A stretch of 64,000 bases of DNA from Citrifermentans bemidjiense Bem (GTDB taxonomy: Bacteria > Desulfobacterota > Desulfuromonadia > Geobacterales > Geobacteraceae). The notes under the pieces were generated by a model, which was not told the origin of the DNA, made no database searches, and saw only the letters and a list, made by a program, of their open reading frames with translations. The stretch is taken from NCBI RefSeq assembly GCF_000020725.1, contig NC_011146.1, forward strand, positions 1,859,501 to 1,923,500. Reading direction: 5' to 3'. How positions within the stretch are numbered: position 1 is the stretch's first letter; the number at the start of each line of letters is the position of its first letter. The position numbers were made by a program, and so were the translations under genes. This document shows, one piece after another, positions 8,987 through 18,254 of the stretch.

Positions 8987-10086
8987 GTTTGAGCATCCCA
9001 TTTCTGAACCTCCGCTCCACCTACGATGAGTTAAGCGCCGAGATCGATCAGGCCTACCATAGGGTCATGGATTCCGGCTGGTACATTTTGGGCAACGAGG
9101 TCACCCTGTTTGAGCAGGAGTTCGCCGCCTACTGTGGCGCTGAACACTGCGTCGGCGTCGGTAACGGTTTGGATGCGTTGCACCTGATCATGAGAGCGAT
9201 GGGGATTGGGGAGGGGGACGAGGTAATTGTTCCCGCTAACACCTATATTGCCACCATACTTGCTGTCATCTACACGGGTGCGACCCCTGTGCTGGTCGAA
9301 CCGTCGCTAAATACCTACACCTTGAACCCGGCGCTGGTGGAGAAGGCGGTGACGAGCCGCACCAAAGCGATTCTTCCGGTGCATCTCTATGGTTTTCCAG
9401 CGGACATGGACCCCATCAACGCCATAGCCCGCGAACACAGTCTGAAGGTGATCGAGGACGCGGCTCAGGCTCACGGCACTAGCTACCGCGGACGGCGCGC
9501 CGGAACCCTCGGCGACGCAGCCGGTTTCAGTTTCTATCCAGGCAAGAACCTCGGTGCCTTCGGCGACGGCGGCGCAGTCGTCACCAACGACGGCGAGATC
9601 GCCGACCGGGTGCGGGTCTTGCGAAACTACGGATCGCGAGTCAAGTACCAGAACGAGACCATTGGCTACAACACCCGGCTGGACGAAATGCACGCCGCAG
9701 TGCTGCGAATCAAGCTGCGCAAGCTAGATGAGTGGAATGACAGGCGCAGGGCCCTTGCCGACTACTATCTGAATGGGCTAAAAGGGCTCGACCTCGTGCT
9801 GCCGGAGGTTCCCTCCTTCGGAGAACATATCTGGCATCTTTTCGTAGTGAGGAGCGCCGACCGGGACAACCTGCAGAAGAAGCTTGCCGCGGCTGGCATC
9901 GGCACCATGATCCATTACCCCATCCCGCCACATCTACAACCGGCCTGCGCCTACCTGGGCCTCTCCCAGGGGACGTTTCCGATCACTGAGGCCATCCATC
10001 GCGAAGTGCTAAGCCTGCCCATGGGGCCACATCTCCTGCAGTCGGAAGTCCAAAGCGTCATTGATACAGCGGGACGGTGCCTGTGA
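8983..10086 (+). CDS. DegT/DnrJ/EryC1/StrS-family PLP aminotransferase (FdtB-like)
   Basis: Probable dTDP-3-keto-6-deoxyhexose 3-aminotransferase, giving a 3-amino-3,6-dideoxyhexose. The PLP lysine is Lys188 in [17 protein letters not shown]. Other family marks are [11 protein letters not shown] near the start, [11 protein letters not shown], and EDAAQAHG at about 158-165. The length of 367 aa is normal. The start overlaps the ketoisomerase/acetyltransferase stop by 4 nt, a pairing that strongly suggests dTDP-Fuc3NAc or dTDP-Qui3NAc. Which epimer is made depends on the ketoisomerase and cannot be decided here. Confidence 0.88.
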   Translation: MSLSIPFLNLRSTYDELSAEIDQAYHRVMDSGWYILGNEVTLFEQEFAAYCGAEHCVGVGNGLDALHLIMRAMGIGEGDEVIVPANTYIATILAVIYTGATPVLVEPSLNTYTLNPALVEKAVTSRTKAILPVHLYGFPADMDPINAIAREHSLKVIEDAAQAHGTSYRGRRAGTLGDAAGFSFYPGKNLGAFGDGGAVVTNDGEIADRVRVLRNYGSRVKYQNETIGYNTRLDEMHAAVLRIKLRKLDEWNDRRRALADYYLNGLKGLDLVLPEVPSFGEHIWHLFVVRSADRDNLQKKLAAAGIGTMIHYPIPPHLQPACAYLGLSQGTFPITEAIHREVLSLPMGPHLLQSEVQSVIDTAGRCL

Positions 10087-10685
10087 GAGCCCTCTACCGT
10101 CTGCTGCTTGTTTTACTCACTCGCATGCGCCACGCTTGGTATCGGCTCTGCCTGAGGTTCCAGACCACGGCGCTTAGGGGCGGACTAAACGTCGGCAAGA
10201 ACGTTCTGCTGCAGGTCCCACTGCGCTGTGACGGATACGGCAAGGTATCCATTGGCGACGACACGGCCTTCGGCTCACGCCCCGCGCCTAAGGCAGGCAA
10301 TGGCGAGGTGTTGATTCAGGCGCGCGCCGCCGAAGCCGTTATCCAGATCGGACGTAACGTCCTTTTCTCCAACAACATCTCGCTCATCTCCACGGTCGGG
10401 ATAACCATCGGCGATGACTGCCTGGTAGGGGACAATCTGCTTGTGATGGATACCGACTTCCACGGCATTCACCCTGCCGAACGCAGGACCAGTCCCGGCA
10501 CGTCGAGGCCGGTCACGGTCGGCAAGAACGTCTGGTTCGGAAGCAGGGTAATCGTGCAGAAAGGTGTCACCATCGGCGACAACTCGGTCATCGCCTCGCA
10601 GTCGGTAGTGACGCGCGACATTCCCCCAAACTCTGTGGCCGGGGGCAATCCCGCCAAAGTACTTAGGACCCTCGATGGCTGCTGA
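10077..10685 (+). CDS. Left-handed beta-helix (hexapeptide) O-acyltransferase
   Basis: A protein of 202 aa with a short hydrophobic or basic N-terminus, then hexapeptide-repeat turns ([41 protein letters not shown]). The loop histidine in [11 protein letters not shown] is the likely catalytic base of the WbbJ/LacA-type acetyltransferases. It starts with GTG inside the end of the aminotransferase gene (10-nt overlap) and ends inside the start of wzx (11-nt overlap). It probably O-acetylates a sugar of the repeat unit; the acceptor is unknown. Confidence 0.8.
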   Translation: MPVRALYRLLLVLLTRMRHAWYRLCLRFQTTALRGGLNVGKNVLLQVPLRCDGYGKVSIGDDTAFGSRPAPKAGNGEVLIQARAAEAVIQIGRNVLFSNNISLISTVGITIGDDCLVGDNLLVMDTDFHGIHPAERRTSPGTSRPVTVGKNVWFGSRVIVQKGVTIGDNSVIASQSVVTRDIPPNSVAGGNPAKVLRTLDGC

Positions 10686-12162
10686 GACTGGGACTACAGC
10701 TGAAAAAAGGGGCTCCATCGGGCACATACTGAAGGCGTCCGCGGTCATGGGGAGTTCGGCTGTGGTCCAGATCGCCACAGGAATCCTGAAGAACAAGGTG
10801 GTGGCCCTGCTTCTGGGCCCTAGTGGGGTTGGCGCCTTCGCCCTGTTGCAATCCGTTCAGGCCACCGCTTCCACCGTTGCCGGTCTCGGGCTTAACTCAA
10901 GCGGCGTGCGCCAGATATCTGATGCCGAGGCAAAGGGGGGGGAGGGCGGCGTTGCGCTCTGCTACCTAGTCCTGAGGCGTCTTGCCATGGCGGCCGCAAT
11001 CATCGGAGCGTTACTCATGCTCCTGCTTAGGACACCGATATCTAAGCTAGCGGGTTACGGAGGTCCCTCCGGCGCGACCACCATCGCCATTCTGGGAATC
11101 GGTGTATGGGCTACTACCGTTTCCGGCGCTCAGACCGCGCTCCTCAACGGGTTGCGCCGCATAGGAGACCTTGCCCGTGTCAACGGTATGGGCGCCATCA
11201 TCGGCATGCTCGTTACCTTGGCAGCGCTGTGGCTCTTGAAAGAATCAGGCATCGTCGTCGCTGTCGTAGGCAGCTCGCTAGCCACGCTGCTGGTTTCCTG
11301 GTTTCTAAGCCGCAAGATCGAACTCCCGAACAGGGCGGTGCGCCGCGAAGAATTCCTGGCCCATTCGGAAAAGCTATTACGCCTCGGCGTAGTCTTCATG
11401 GGGTCCGCCGTCCTGACCGTCGGGTGCCAGTTCGTCGTCCGAGCGATTCTCGCTCGAAAACTTGGCATTGAGGCGACTGGACAGTTCCACGCTGCTTGGA
11501 ACATATCCATGCTGTACGTGAGCTTCGCGCTGAACGCAATGGGGACGGACTTCTACCCGAGATTGACCGCCGTTGCGGACGACCACGCGCAGTCGCGCAG
11601 GATGGTGAACGAGCAGGGGGAGGTGGCGATCCTTCTCACCGCCCCGGTCATACTAGGTATGTTGACCTTCGCCCCCTTTGTAGTGGCTGCTCTTTATTCG
11701 AGCGCCTTCGGCGCCACGTCGGAGATCCTGCGCTGGCAGGTACTCGGCGACCTTTTCAAGATCGTGGCGTGGCCGATGGGGTTCGTCATGCTCGCCCAAG
11801 GGAGCTGCCGCGCCTTCCTCGTTGCCGAACTGTTCTGGAACGGCCTGTACCTGGCCCTGGTGGCTGCGGGCATCCCGTACTTTGGCGTCAGCGCGACAGG
11901 CATATCGTTCTTCATCTCGTACCTGTTGCTGTGCCTGCTGAATGGCTTCTTTGCCTACCGGCTTATCAAGTTCGTTCCCAGCAGGGCCAACGTTGCCAAC
12001 ATCTCGGTACTGTTCCTGCTGGCGTTGCTAGTCACCTTCCTGGTCAAAGACGGCTCTTCCGCCGGTTACCTAGCTGGCACCTTGATCACGACCGGCGTCG
12101 GAGCATCCTCATTGCTGCGCATAACCCGCTCGCTAGGAAGGAATCCCTTCAGCAGAAAGTAA
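10675..12162 (+). CDS. wzx: Wzx-type O-antigen/polysaccharide flippase
   Basis: A 495-aa polytopic protein with about 12 hydrophobic segments and the conserved N-terminus of Wzx/MATE-like polysaccharide translocases (SAVVQIATGILKNKVVALLL, GPSGVGAFALLQS). It would flip the undecaprenyl-diphosphate-linked repeat unit across the inner membrane. The short cytoplasmic lead (about 18 residues) is Gly/Thr-rich. A long open frame on the same strand covers its second half but is a composition artefact. It cooperates with the Wzy at 19151 and the Wzz-like protein at 3311. Confidence 0.88.
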   Translation: MAAETGTTAEKRGSIGHILKASAVMGSSAVVQIATGILKNKVVALLLGPSGVGAFALLQSVQATASTVAGLGLNSSGVRQISDAEAKGGEGGVALCYLVLRRLAMAAAIIGALLMLLLRTPISKLAGYGGPSGATTIAILGIGVWATTVSGAQTALLNGLRRIGDLARVNGMGAIIGMLVTLAALWLLKESGIVVAVVGSSLATLLVSWFLSRKIELPNRAVRREEFLAHSEKLLRLGVVFMGSAVLTVGCQFVVRAILARKLGIEATGQFHAAWNISMLYVSFALNAMGTDFYPRLTAVADDHAQSRRMVNEQGEVAILLTAPVILGMLTFAPFVVAALYSSAFGATSEILRWQVLGDLFKIVAWPMGFVMLAQGSCRAFLVAELFWNGLYLALVAAGIPYFGVSATGISFFISYLLLCLLNGFFAYRLIKFVPSRANVANISVLFLLALLVTFLVKDGSSAGYLAGTLITTGVGASSLLRITRSLGRNPFSRK

Positions 12163-12191
12163 GGACGCTGACGTCCAAACACGGAGCAAAT

Positions 12192-13223
12192 GTGGCTATA
12201 GACTTAAATCTCAAAATCTCAGTGGTGATACCGACATACGGGCGGGCGCAGATGGTGAAACAGACGGTGCTCGCAGCACTCAACCAGGAGCTCGAACCGT
12301 TCGAGGTGATCGTGAGCGACGACTGCTCCCCTGACGATACGGTGCAGGTGCTAAGGGAGGTCTCAGCCCAGCACCCCCGGCTCAAACTGATCGAGAACGC
12401 TACCAATTCCGGAGGGGTACCCAACTGGAACAAAGTGATCGACGCGGCTCAGGGGGATTATATAGCCTATTGTTCAGACGACGATTATTTCCTGCCGTAT
12501 CACCTGAAGACGGCAGTCGGCTTTCTTGAGGAAAACCGCGAGGTGGACATGGTGCATTCTGGTTTTTTCAACCTTACTGACACCTGCCGCCAATTTCCAA
12601 TTGTCTCTTGCGCGCTGATCTCTGATCAGGTTTTCGTGATCAACGGCAGGAAAACTCTGCAGCACATCATTAAGCAGACGAGCTACCCCTTCCAACCCTC
12701 AACGTGGGTATTCAGAAGGACGCTGTGGGAGGCGGTCGGCCACTTCGATACGCGCTACTCGGTATCCGACACCGACTGGTTCATCCAGGCGGGGCTTTCG
12801 CACAGTATCGCATACCTTCCCGTCTGCACGGTCGTCAACAGACGTCATCCGGACAACTGGAGCAACAGGGTGGGGAGCATCAATATGAACCTGGAGTTTC
12901 ACGACATGATGCGCCGAGCGCTGCAATGCTGCGCGCAGAGGGATGAAGCAGGCCTTGGGTGGCTGGTCTGGCAGTGGAAGCTGACTGAGTTTGTCAAATT
13001 CTTACGCATCTATGTCGCCCGCTCACGCGCCGGGATGTTCGACGTGTCGGAACACTGTGCCGATGTGCTGTGGGACTTCATGCTTTCGGGCCGGCGCACA
13101 AACCCTTACCCGCTGTACGCCGCCTTTACTAAGCGTTGCAGCCGGATATTGCGCAGGGTTCAGTTGCTGCTGCCCGGGGGGGAACAAAAGTATCTCGGTT
13201 CCGGAACGGACTGTCCAGGCTGA
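12192..13223 (+). CDS. Family 2 glycosyltransferase
   Basis: GT-A fold enzyme: ISVVIPTYGRAQMVKQTVLA, then VIVSDDCSPDDTVQVL, and the DxD-like CSDDDYF motif. It is about 343 aa. The open frame runs further upstream over wzx, but GTG at 12192 is preferred because GGAG lies 5 nt before it and the first GT motif begins about 8 residues later. The sugar and acceptor are unknown. It has no TM helix, so it probably acts on the cytoplasmic face during repeat-unit assembly. Confidence 0.84.
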   Translation: MAIDLNLKISVVIPTYGRAQMVKQTVLAALNQELEPFEVIVSDDCSPDDTVQVLREVSAQHPRLKLIENATNSGGVPNWNKVIDAAQGDYIAYCSDDDYFLPYHLKTAVGFLEENREVDMVHSGFFNLTDTCRQFPIVSCALISDQVFVINGRKTLQHIIKQTSYPFQPSTWVFRRTLWEAVGHFDTRYSVSDTDWFIQAGLSHSIAYLPVCTVVNRRHPDNWSNRVGSINMNLEFHDMMRRALQCCAQRDEAGLGWLVWQWKLTEFVKFLRIYVARSRAGMFDVSEHCADVLWDFMLSGRRTNPYPLYAAFTKRCSRILRRVQLLLPGGEQKYLGSGTDCPG

Positions 13224-13273
13224 TGGAGTCTGCTATGCACTGCAAATACATTATCAAGACGTCGGGTAAATAG

Positions 13274-14260
13274 ATGGCAAGAACAAGATACATTCGGAAG
13301 AGAGAACAAGCAGGAGAGCACGAGGCGGTTATTGACGCCACCGACCGCAGCCCGGCAGGACATGTCTTCTGCTTCGAGCCGTCGAGGCGACTTAAGGACC
13401 TCTTCTGCGTGGCACGAGAAAGACTGATGTCCCCACTGCTTAAGAGTAGGTACCCTGAGGCTTGTGGCAGCTTCCAGGTTTTTGCCAAGGAGTGGAGCGT
13501 ATCGCTGCAGCGGCAGCGTTCCTTTTGCTCAAGGACGCTCGGCGGACTCGGGGATAAGACCGTCCTTGTCCTTGGCTGCGGCTTTGGGGACGATGCTGTC
13601 GCTTGGTTCCCTCATCGCCCGGGCAGGGTCATTGGGGTGGACATAGTCAACTATCAGAGATGCTGGGACGAGGCAATCGCAAAGTTCTCGAACGGGTGCA
13701 CCAGCATCACGTTCCTGCAGCGCGACCTGGTGGGGGAGGACTGGAGCTTCATCGGGCAGGAAGGCGTAGACGTCATCTTCAGCTATGCCGTCCTTGAGCA
13801 CATCTCTGACCTGTCACAGATGGCTCGCCGCGCCTTTGACGCCCTTAAACCGGGCGGGCTTTTCGTCGCCACCTATGGTCCTCTCTGGTACGGTCCCAAC
13901 GGCGATCACACGTTCCCGCTGGCGGAAGACGACTACTATAACCACTTGATGCTGGATGACACTGAGTACGACAGATACATTGACCGGACCATGAGCGAAT
14001 GGAAGCACCATGAGCACGGCTGCGAGGGCCCCTTCCTGCTGGAAAGGGGGTATTTTTCCTTTCTGCGCCCTGAAGAGTACCTGCGCATCTTCGTCGAGGC
14101 CGGTTACGAGATTTGCAATTCGCATCTGAACATATCCACTGCGGCTGAGCGGTATTTTGACAAGCACCCGGAGCGCCTTCCCTACCTGAAGGAACGCTAT
14201 GGCCTGAATACGCTGGATCTCTATGCCAACGGCAGCGTCATCATCTTGAGGAAATCCTGA
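13274..14260 (+). CDS. Class I SAM-dependent methyltransferase
   Basis: A 328-aa protein with motif I VLVLGCGFGDDAVAWF (residues about 97-112), VIGVDIVNY, and IFSYAVLEHISDL, with LKPGGLFVATYGP as the post-motif. The N-terminal 90 residues are basic and unassigned. It lies between a GT2 gene and an asparagine-synthase gene, consistent with sugar or aglycone methylation. Its low similarity in layout to the two other methyltransferases here suggests a different substrate. Confidence 0.78.
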   Translation: MARTRYIRKREQAGEHEAVIDATDRSPAGHVFCFEPSRRLKDLFCVARERLMSPLLKSRYPEACGSFQVFAKEWSVSLQRQRSFCSRTLGGLGDKTVLVLGCGFGDDAVAWFPHRPGRVIGVDIVNYQRCWDEAIAKFSNGCTSITFLQRDLVGEDWSFIGQEGVDVIFSYAVLEHISDLSQMARRAFDALKPGGLFVATYGPLWYGPNGDHTFPLAEDDYYNHLMLDDTEYDRYIDRTMSEWKHHEHGCEGPFLLERGYFSFLRPEEYLRIFVEAGYEICNSHLNISTAAERYFDKHPERLPYLKERYGLNTLDLYANGSVIILRKS

Positions 14261-14261
14261 C

Positions 14262-16124
14262 ATGTGTGGCATCTTTGGAGCACTATCGCCGCAGTCCGCC
14301 CCGGTGGAGCAACTGTACGAGAAGATTGCCAGCCTCGCCCACCGCGGTCCCGATGACTCAGGATGCTGGGTCTCACCGGACCGGACCGTCGTCCTCGGCC
14401 ACCGTCGGCTCTCTATCCTGGACTTGTCTCAAGCTGGACACCAGCCCATGGCCAGTTCGTGCGGCCGCTACCACATAGTCTTTAACGGTGAGATCTACAA
14501 CTACCTTGAGATCAGGGACGAACTGGCCGCACTGGGATTCCTTTTTTCTGGCAGCGGCGATACCGAGGTCGTCCTCGCCTCCTACCGCCAGTGGGGCGCG
14601 GACTGTCTGGGGCGCTTTAATGGCATGTTCGCTCTGGCCATTTGGGATGAGGGAGATGTCGCCAACCAGCCCCGTCTGTTCATGGCGCGAGACCGGGCGG
14701 GGAAGAAGCCGTTTTATTACGTCCACGATGGGCGTTCGTTACGCTTCGCTTCCGAATTGAAGGCGCTTGGCCCGGGAAAGAGTGTCGACCTGCGCGCGCT
14801 GAATTTCTACCTCGCCTTGGGCTACGTACCCGACACGCTCTGCATCGCTGCCGGGGCTAAAAAGCTTCCCCCCGCCCATGCCGGCTACTTCCTCCCCGAA
14901 AGCGGGGAGCTTGAGACCTGGCGCTATTGGAGCCTGCCCCAGAACCTCCCTGACCCGGGCCGCGGGTGCGAAGATCTCGCGGACGAGGCGGAGAGCCTGC
15001 TGCGGGATTCGGTTGCCATGCGTCTGCGCAGCGACGTGCCCGTGGGGGTGTTGCTATCGGGGGGGTTAGACTCGAGTCTGGTGGTGGCAGCCGCCGCTCA
15101 GGCCTCGACCACGCCGATCAAGACCTTCACCGTTTCGTTCCCCGGCACCCGCTACGACGAGGCAGGATACGCCGCCATCGTGGCGCGCCACTTCGGGACC
15201 GAGCACCACGTGCTGGAGGTCCCCCAGCCATCGTTGGGGACCCTAGACGCTTTCTCTCCCTTAATAGACGAGCCACTTGCCGACTCTTCGCTTCTGCCTG
15301 CTTTCATGGTCTCCCGGTTAACCGTGCAGCACGTAAAGGTGGCGCTTGGTGGCGACGGCGGCGACGAACTTTTCGGCGGCTACGCCGACTACACCATGGC
15401 AGCTGCGGACCAGCGCTGTCTGGGCTGGATACCGAAGCCGCTGCTGTTGGCGGCGGGCCGTGCGGCGGGAGCACTGCCCGCCGGGGTCAAGGGGCGCAAC
15501 CGCCTCTTTGCCCTGCAGGGTGGGGCGTACGAGTCCATGATATGGGGAAGCCCTTATTTCGACCTCTCGCTGCGCCGTCGCATCTTGGCCTCGGAGCAGG
15601 TTCAGGCCCTTGGTGAACAGTTGGATGAGCCGGAGCGTTGGCTGATGTCGCTGTTCCGGACCGGCCGCGACCCTCTTGACTGCATGACCAGAACCCATTT
15701 CGGAGGCATTTTGCCGGACGACTTCCTGGTGAAGGTGGATCGAGCGAGCATGGCGGTGAGCCTAGAGCTTCGCGCCCCGCTCCTTGACTACCGGCTGGTC
15801 GAGTTCGCCTTCGGCAGGTTGCCTTCCCATTGGAAGGTACAGGGGCAGGAAAGTCGCCGGCTCCAGAAGGTGCTAGGCCGTCGCATGCTCCCCCCCCAGC
15901 TCGACATCAACAGAAAACAGGGATTCTCCATACCTTTGGACAGCTGGCTGCGCAGTTCCCGGGGGGGCGAGGTCGAGGAAATGCGCCGCTGGTTACCGGA
16001 CTGCATCGTACAGGACGAGGTTGCGAGGCTCATCGCCGGGCATCTGAAAGGGCGTGCTAACGGCTCGCGCCTCTTCGCATTGATGATGCTTGCCTTGTCA
16101 CAAAAAAATAGCCAGGAGAATTAG
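14262..16124 (+). CDS. asnB: Glutamine-hydrolysing asparagine synthetase family protein
   Basis: The N-terminal class II amidotransferase domain begins MCGIFGALSP, with Cys2 as the nucleophile. The glutaminase domain spans about 1-210 (RGPDDSG, RLSILDLS, FNGEIYNY), and the synthetase domain carries the ATP pyrophosphatase loop LLSGGLDSSLV near residue 267. The length of 620 aa is standard. In polysaccharide loci AsnB homologues are often proposed to amidate uronic acids or other carboxylates; that role is inference, and ordinary asparagine synthesis is possible. The ATG lies 1 nt after the methyltransferase stop. Confidence 0.88.
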   Translation: MCGIFGALSPQSAPVEQLYEKIASLAHRGPDDSGCWVSPDRTVVLGHRRLSILDLSQAGHQPMASSCGRYHIVFNGEIYNYLEIRDELAALGFLFSGSGDTEVVLASYRQWGADCLGRFNGMFALAIWDEGDVANQPRLFMARDRAGKKPFYYVHDGRSLRFASELKALGPGKSVDLRALNFYLALGYVPDTLCIAAGAKKLPPAHAGYFLPESGELETWRYWSLPQNLPDPGRGCEDLADEAESLLRDSVAMRLRSDVPVGVLLSGGLDSSLVVAAAAQASTTPIKTFTVSFPGTRYDEAGYAAIVARHFGTEHHVLEVPQPSLGTLDAFSPLIDEPLADSSLLPAFMVSRLTVQHVKVALGGDGGDELFGGYADYTMAAADQRCLGWIPKPLLLAAGRAAGALPAGVKGRNRLFALQGGAYESMIWGSPYFDLSLRRRILASEQVQALGEQLDEPERWLMSLFRTGRDPLDCMTRTHFGGILPDDFLVKVDRASMAVSLELRAPLLDYRLVEFAFGRLPSHWKVQGQESRRLQKVLGRRMLPPQLDINRKQGFSIPLDSWLRSSRGGEVEEMRRWLPDCIVQDEVARLIAGHLKGRANGSRLFALMMLALSQKNSQEN

Positions 16125-16126
16125 CT

Positions 16127-17179
16127 TTGACTAATAGACCACTGATAACCGTTTGTATTCCGGCATACAATCGCGCCCATGTTCTCGAAGCCCTGCTCGA
16201 TTCAATCCTGTGTCAGTCTTTCGATGACTTTGAGGTTCTCATCTGCGAGGACGGTTCTCCAGAGCGTGAGGCCATCCGGTCCATCGCCAGGCGCTACGCC
16301 GAGAGCTCGATCATTCCGGTCCGTTACCAGGAGAACGTCCGAAACCTTGGCTACGACGGCAATTTGCGCAACCTGATCGAGCAGGCCAACGGTCAATACT
16401 GTTTTTTCATGGGGAATGACGACCTGATGTGCCCCGGGGCGCTCTCCAAGGTAGCTTCCGCAGTGTCCCGGTACGAGGAGGTGGGAGTTGTGCTGCGTAC
16501 TTATGCCGCGTTCGACGGCGAGCCGGAAAACGTGGTGCAGACCTTCCGTTACTTCGATCGCGAGCTGTTCTTTCCCGCCGGCAGTCGGACCATCTCCACC
16601 ATCTACCGCCGTGCCGTGGTCATTCCCGGCTTGGTGATCCACAGGGATGCCGCGCGCAGCTGGTCGACTGACCGCTTCGACGGCACGCTCCTGTACCAGC
16701 TCTACCTAGTTGCCAACATCCTTGCGGACATGAACGCTGTTTACCTACCGGACGTGACTGTCCTCTACCGTAATGGCGGTACCCCCGATTTCGGCAACAG
16801 CGCCGCCGAGCGAAATAAGTTTCAGCCCAAGGAGCAGACACCCGAGTCGTCGGTCCATTTCATGAAAGGAATGCTGGAGATCGCGCGGTTCGTCGAGCAG
16901 CAGCGGCGGATTCCCATCTACAATTTCATTTTACGCGACATTGCCAACTACTGCTATCCGATCCTCGCCATCCAGGCGCAGCGTCCGCTACCAGTGTTCC
17001 TGAACTACGCCGTGTCCCTTGGGCGGCTCGGATTCGCCCGCCATCCTATGTTTCACCTATGGTTTCTAGCGCTGCTGCTGCTCGGAAGCCGTAGGAGCGC
17101 GATCATCATCTGTTGGATCAAGGAAAAACTCGGTCGCACCCCAACCATTGGGACGGTGTACCAAGGGGAGGTGCGGTGA
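16127..17179 (+). CDS. Family 2 glycosyltransferase
   Basis: A 350-aa GT-A enzyme: ITVCIPAYNRAHVLEALLDS, VLICEDGSPERE, and MGNDDLMCPGA (DxD-like). The C-terminal 60 residues contain a hydrophobic segment near 305-325, so it may be membrane-associated. TTG at 16127 is the likely start, with AGGAG 11 nt upstream. It is coupled to the next gene, whose GTG overlaps the stop of this one. Confidence 0.83.
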   Translation: MTNRPLITVCIPAYNRAHVLEALLDSILCQSFDDFEVLICEDGSPEREAIRSIARRYAESSIIPVRYQENVRNLGYDGNLRNLIEQANGQYCFFMGNDDLMCPGALSKVASAVSRYEEVGVVLRTYAAFDGEPENVVQTFRYFDRELFFPAGSRTISTIYRRAVVIPGLVIHRDAARSWSTDRFDGTLLYQLYLVANILADMNAVYLPDVTVLYRNGGTPDFGNSAAERNKFQPKEQTPESSVHFMKGMLEIARFVEQQRRIPIYNFILRDIANYCYPILAIQAQRPLPVFLNYAVSLGRLGFARHPMFHLWFLALLLLGSRRSAIIICWIKEKLGRTPTIGTVYQGEVR

Positions 17180-18234
17180 GAATCCTAGTAGCCGGCGACT
17201 GGCACTCGGACCTGCACGAGGAGGCGGTCTACCGTGCCTTTGCCGCACTCGGGCACGAGCCGTACCGCTTTTCTTGGCATCAGTACTTCAAAGGGGCAGG
17301 TACAGGTCTTATAGGACAGTTCACCGGCGTCGCTGGGAGGATCCAGAACCGGCTCATAGCAGGGCCCCTGATCTCCCGACTGAACCTTGACTTCATCGCT
17401 GCGGTTCTTGAAGTGCGCCCCGAGTTGATCTTCGTCTACCGCGGCACGCACATCTCCAAGGATGCGCTCAAGACGATCAAAGAAGGGCTCCCGGGGACGG
17501 TGCTCGTGGGGTACAACAACGACGATCCCTTCGCCCAGGGACACTCCCGGCTGCTATGGCGGCATTTTCTGGCCGCGGTGCCAGCCTACGACCTGATGCT
17601 TGCCTACCGGTTGCACAATCTGGAGGACTTCAGACGGGCAGGTGCGCGCCGGGTTGAGTTGCTCCGGTCCTGGTATATCCCGGAGCGGAACAGGCCAGTT
17701 AAGCTGACCTCTCACGAGGCCGAGCAGTTCTCCAGCGATGTGGTTTTTGCCGGGCATTACGAGGCGGACGGCCGCGACCTTTTGTTGGAAGGGATCGTTC
17801 ACGAGGAGGGGGTGCGTTTCCGGCTCTTCGGCCCAGAGTGGCAGCACGTGGTCAAGCGCTCGCCGGTTTTGGCGCGCCTTGCACCGATAGTGCCGCTGCT
17901 AGGCGATGAATATAACAAGGCCCTCTGCGGGGCGAAGATCGCACTCTGCCTCCTCTCGAAGCTGAATCGTGACACGTATACTAGGCGATGTTTTGAGATT
18001 CCGGCAGCCGGGACGTTCATGCTCGCCGAGCATTCCGACGACTTGGGTGCGCTGTTTCGGGAGGGGAAGGAGGCAGAGTTCTTTCGTTCTACCGGCGAAC
18101 TTATTGAGAAGATCAGGCACTACCTGCGACACGATGCTGAGCGGGAGGCCGTGGCTGCGGCGGGGAGGGCACGCGTGGTCGCGGATGGCCACGACGTGGT
18201 ATCGCGCATGCGAACCCTCCTGGCAAAAATCTGA
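17176..18234 (+). CDS. CgeB-like glycosyltransferase
   Basis: A protein of about 352 aa. The start chosen is GTG at 17176, overlapping the previous stop, with AGGGGAGG just before it; this places VRILVAGDWHSDLHEEAV at the N-terminus, the usual beginning of a GT-B Rossmann domain. The C-terminal part (GAKIALCLLSK..., FEIPAAGTFMLAE) matches the Glyco_trans_1_2/CgeB type, where F-E-P/A-A-x-G recurs before a conserved acidic patch. A longer reading to 17113 would only add residues encoded inside the previous gene. Donor and acceptor are unknown. Confidence 0.78.
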   Translation: MRILVAGDWHSDLHEEAVYRAFAALGHEPYRFSWHQYFKGAGTGLIGQFTGVAGRIQNRLIAGPLISRLNLDFIAAVLEVRPELIFVYRGTHISKDALKTIKEGLPGTVLVGYNNDDPFAQGHSRLLWRHFLAAVPAYDLMLAYRLHNLEDFRRAGARRVELLRSWYIPERNRPVKLTSHEAEQFSSDVVFAGHYEADGRDLLLEGIVHEEGVRFRLFGPEWQHVVKRSPVLARLAPIVPLLGDEYNKALCGAKIALCLLSKLNRDTYTRRCFEIPAAGTFMLAEHSDDLGALFREGKEAEFFRSTGELIEKIRHYLRHDAEREAVAAAGRARVVADGHDVVSRMRTLLAKI

Positions 18235-18254
18235 CGTAGCAATGAAGGGGAAAT

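Noticed and set aside
11496-12191. Long open frame on the + strand over the second half of wzx, continuous with the GT2 gene
   Set aside because: It is in another frame of a strong wzx gene and its Arg/Pro/Gly-rich translation has no family features; the GT2 gene has a good GTG start with GGAG at 12192.
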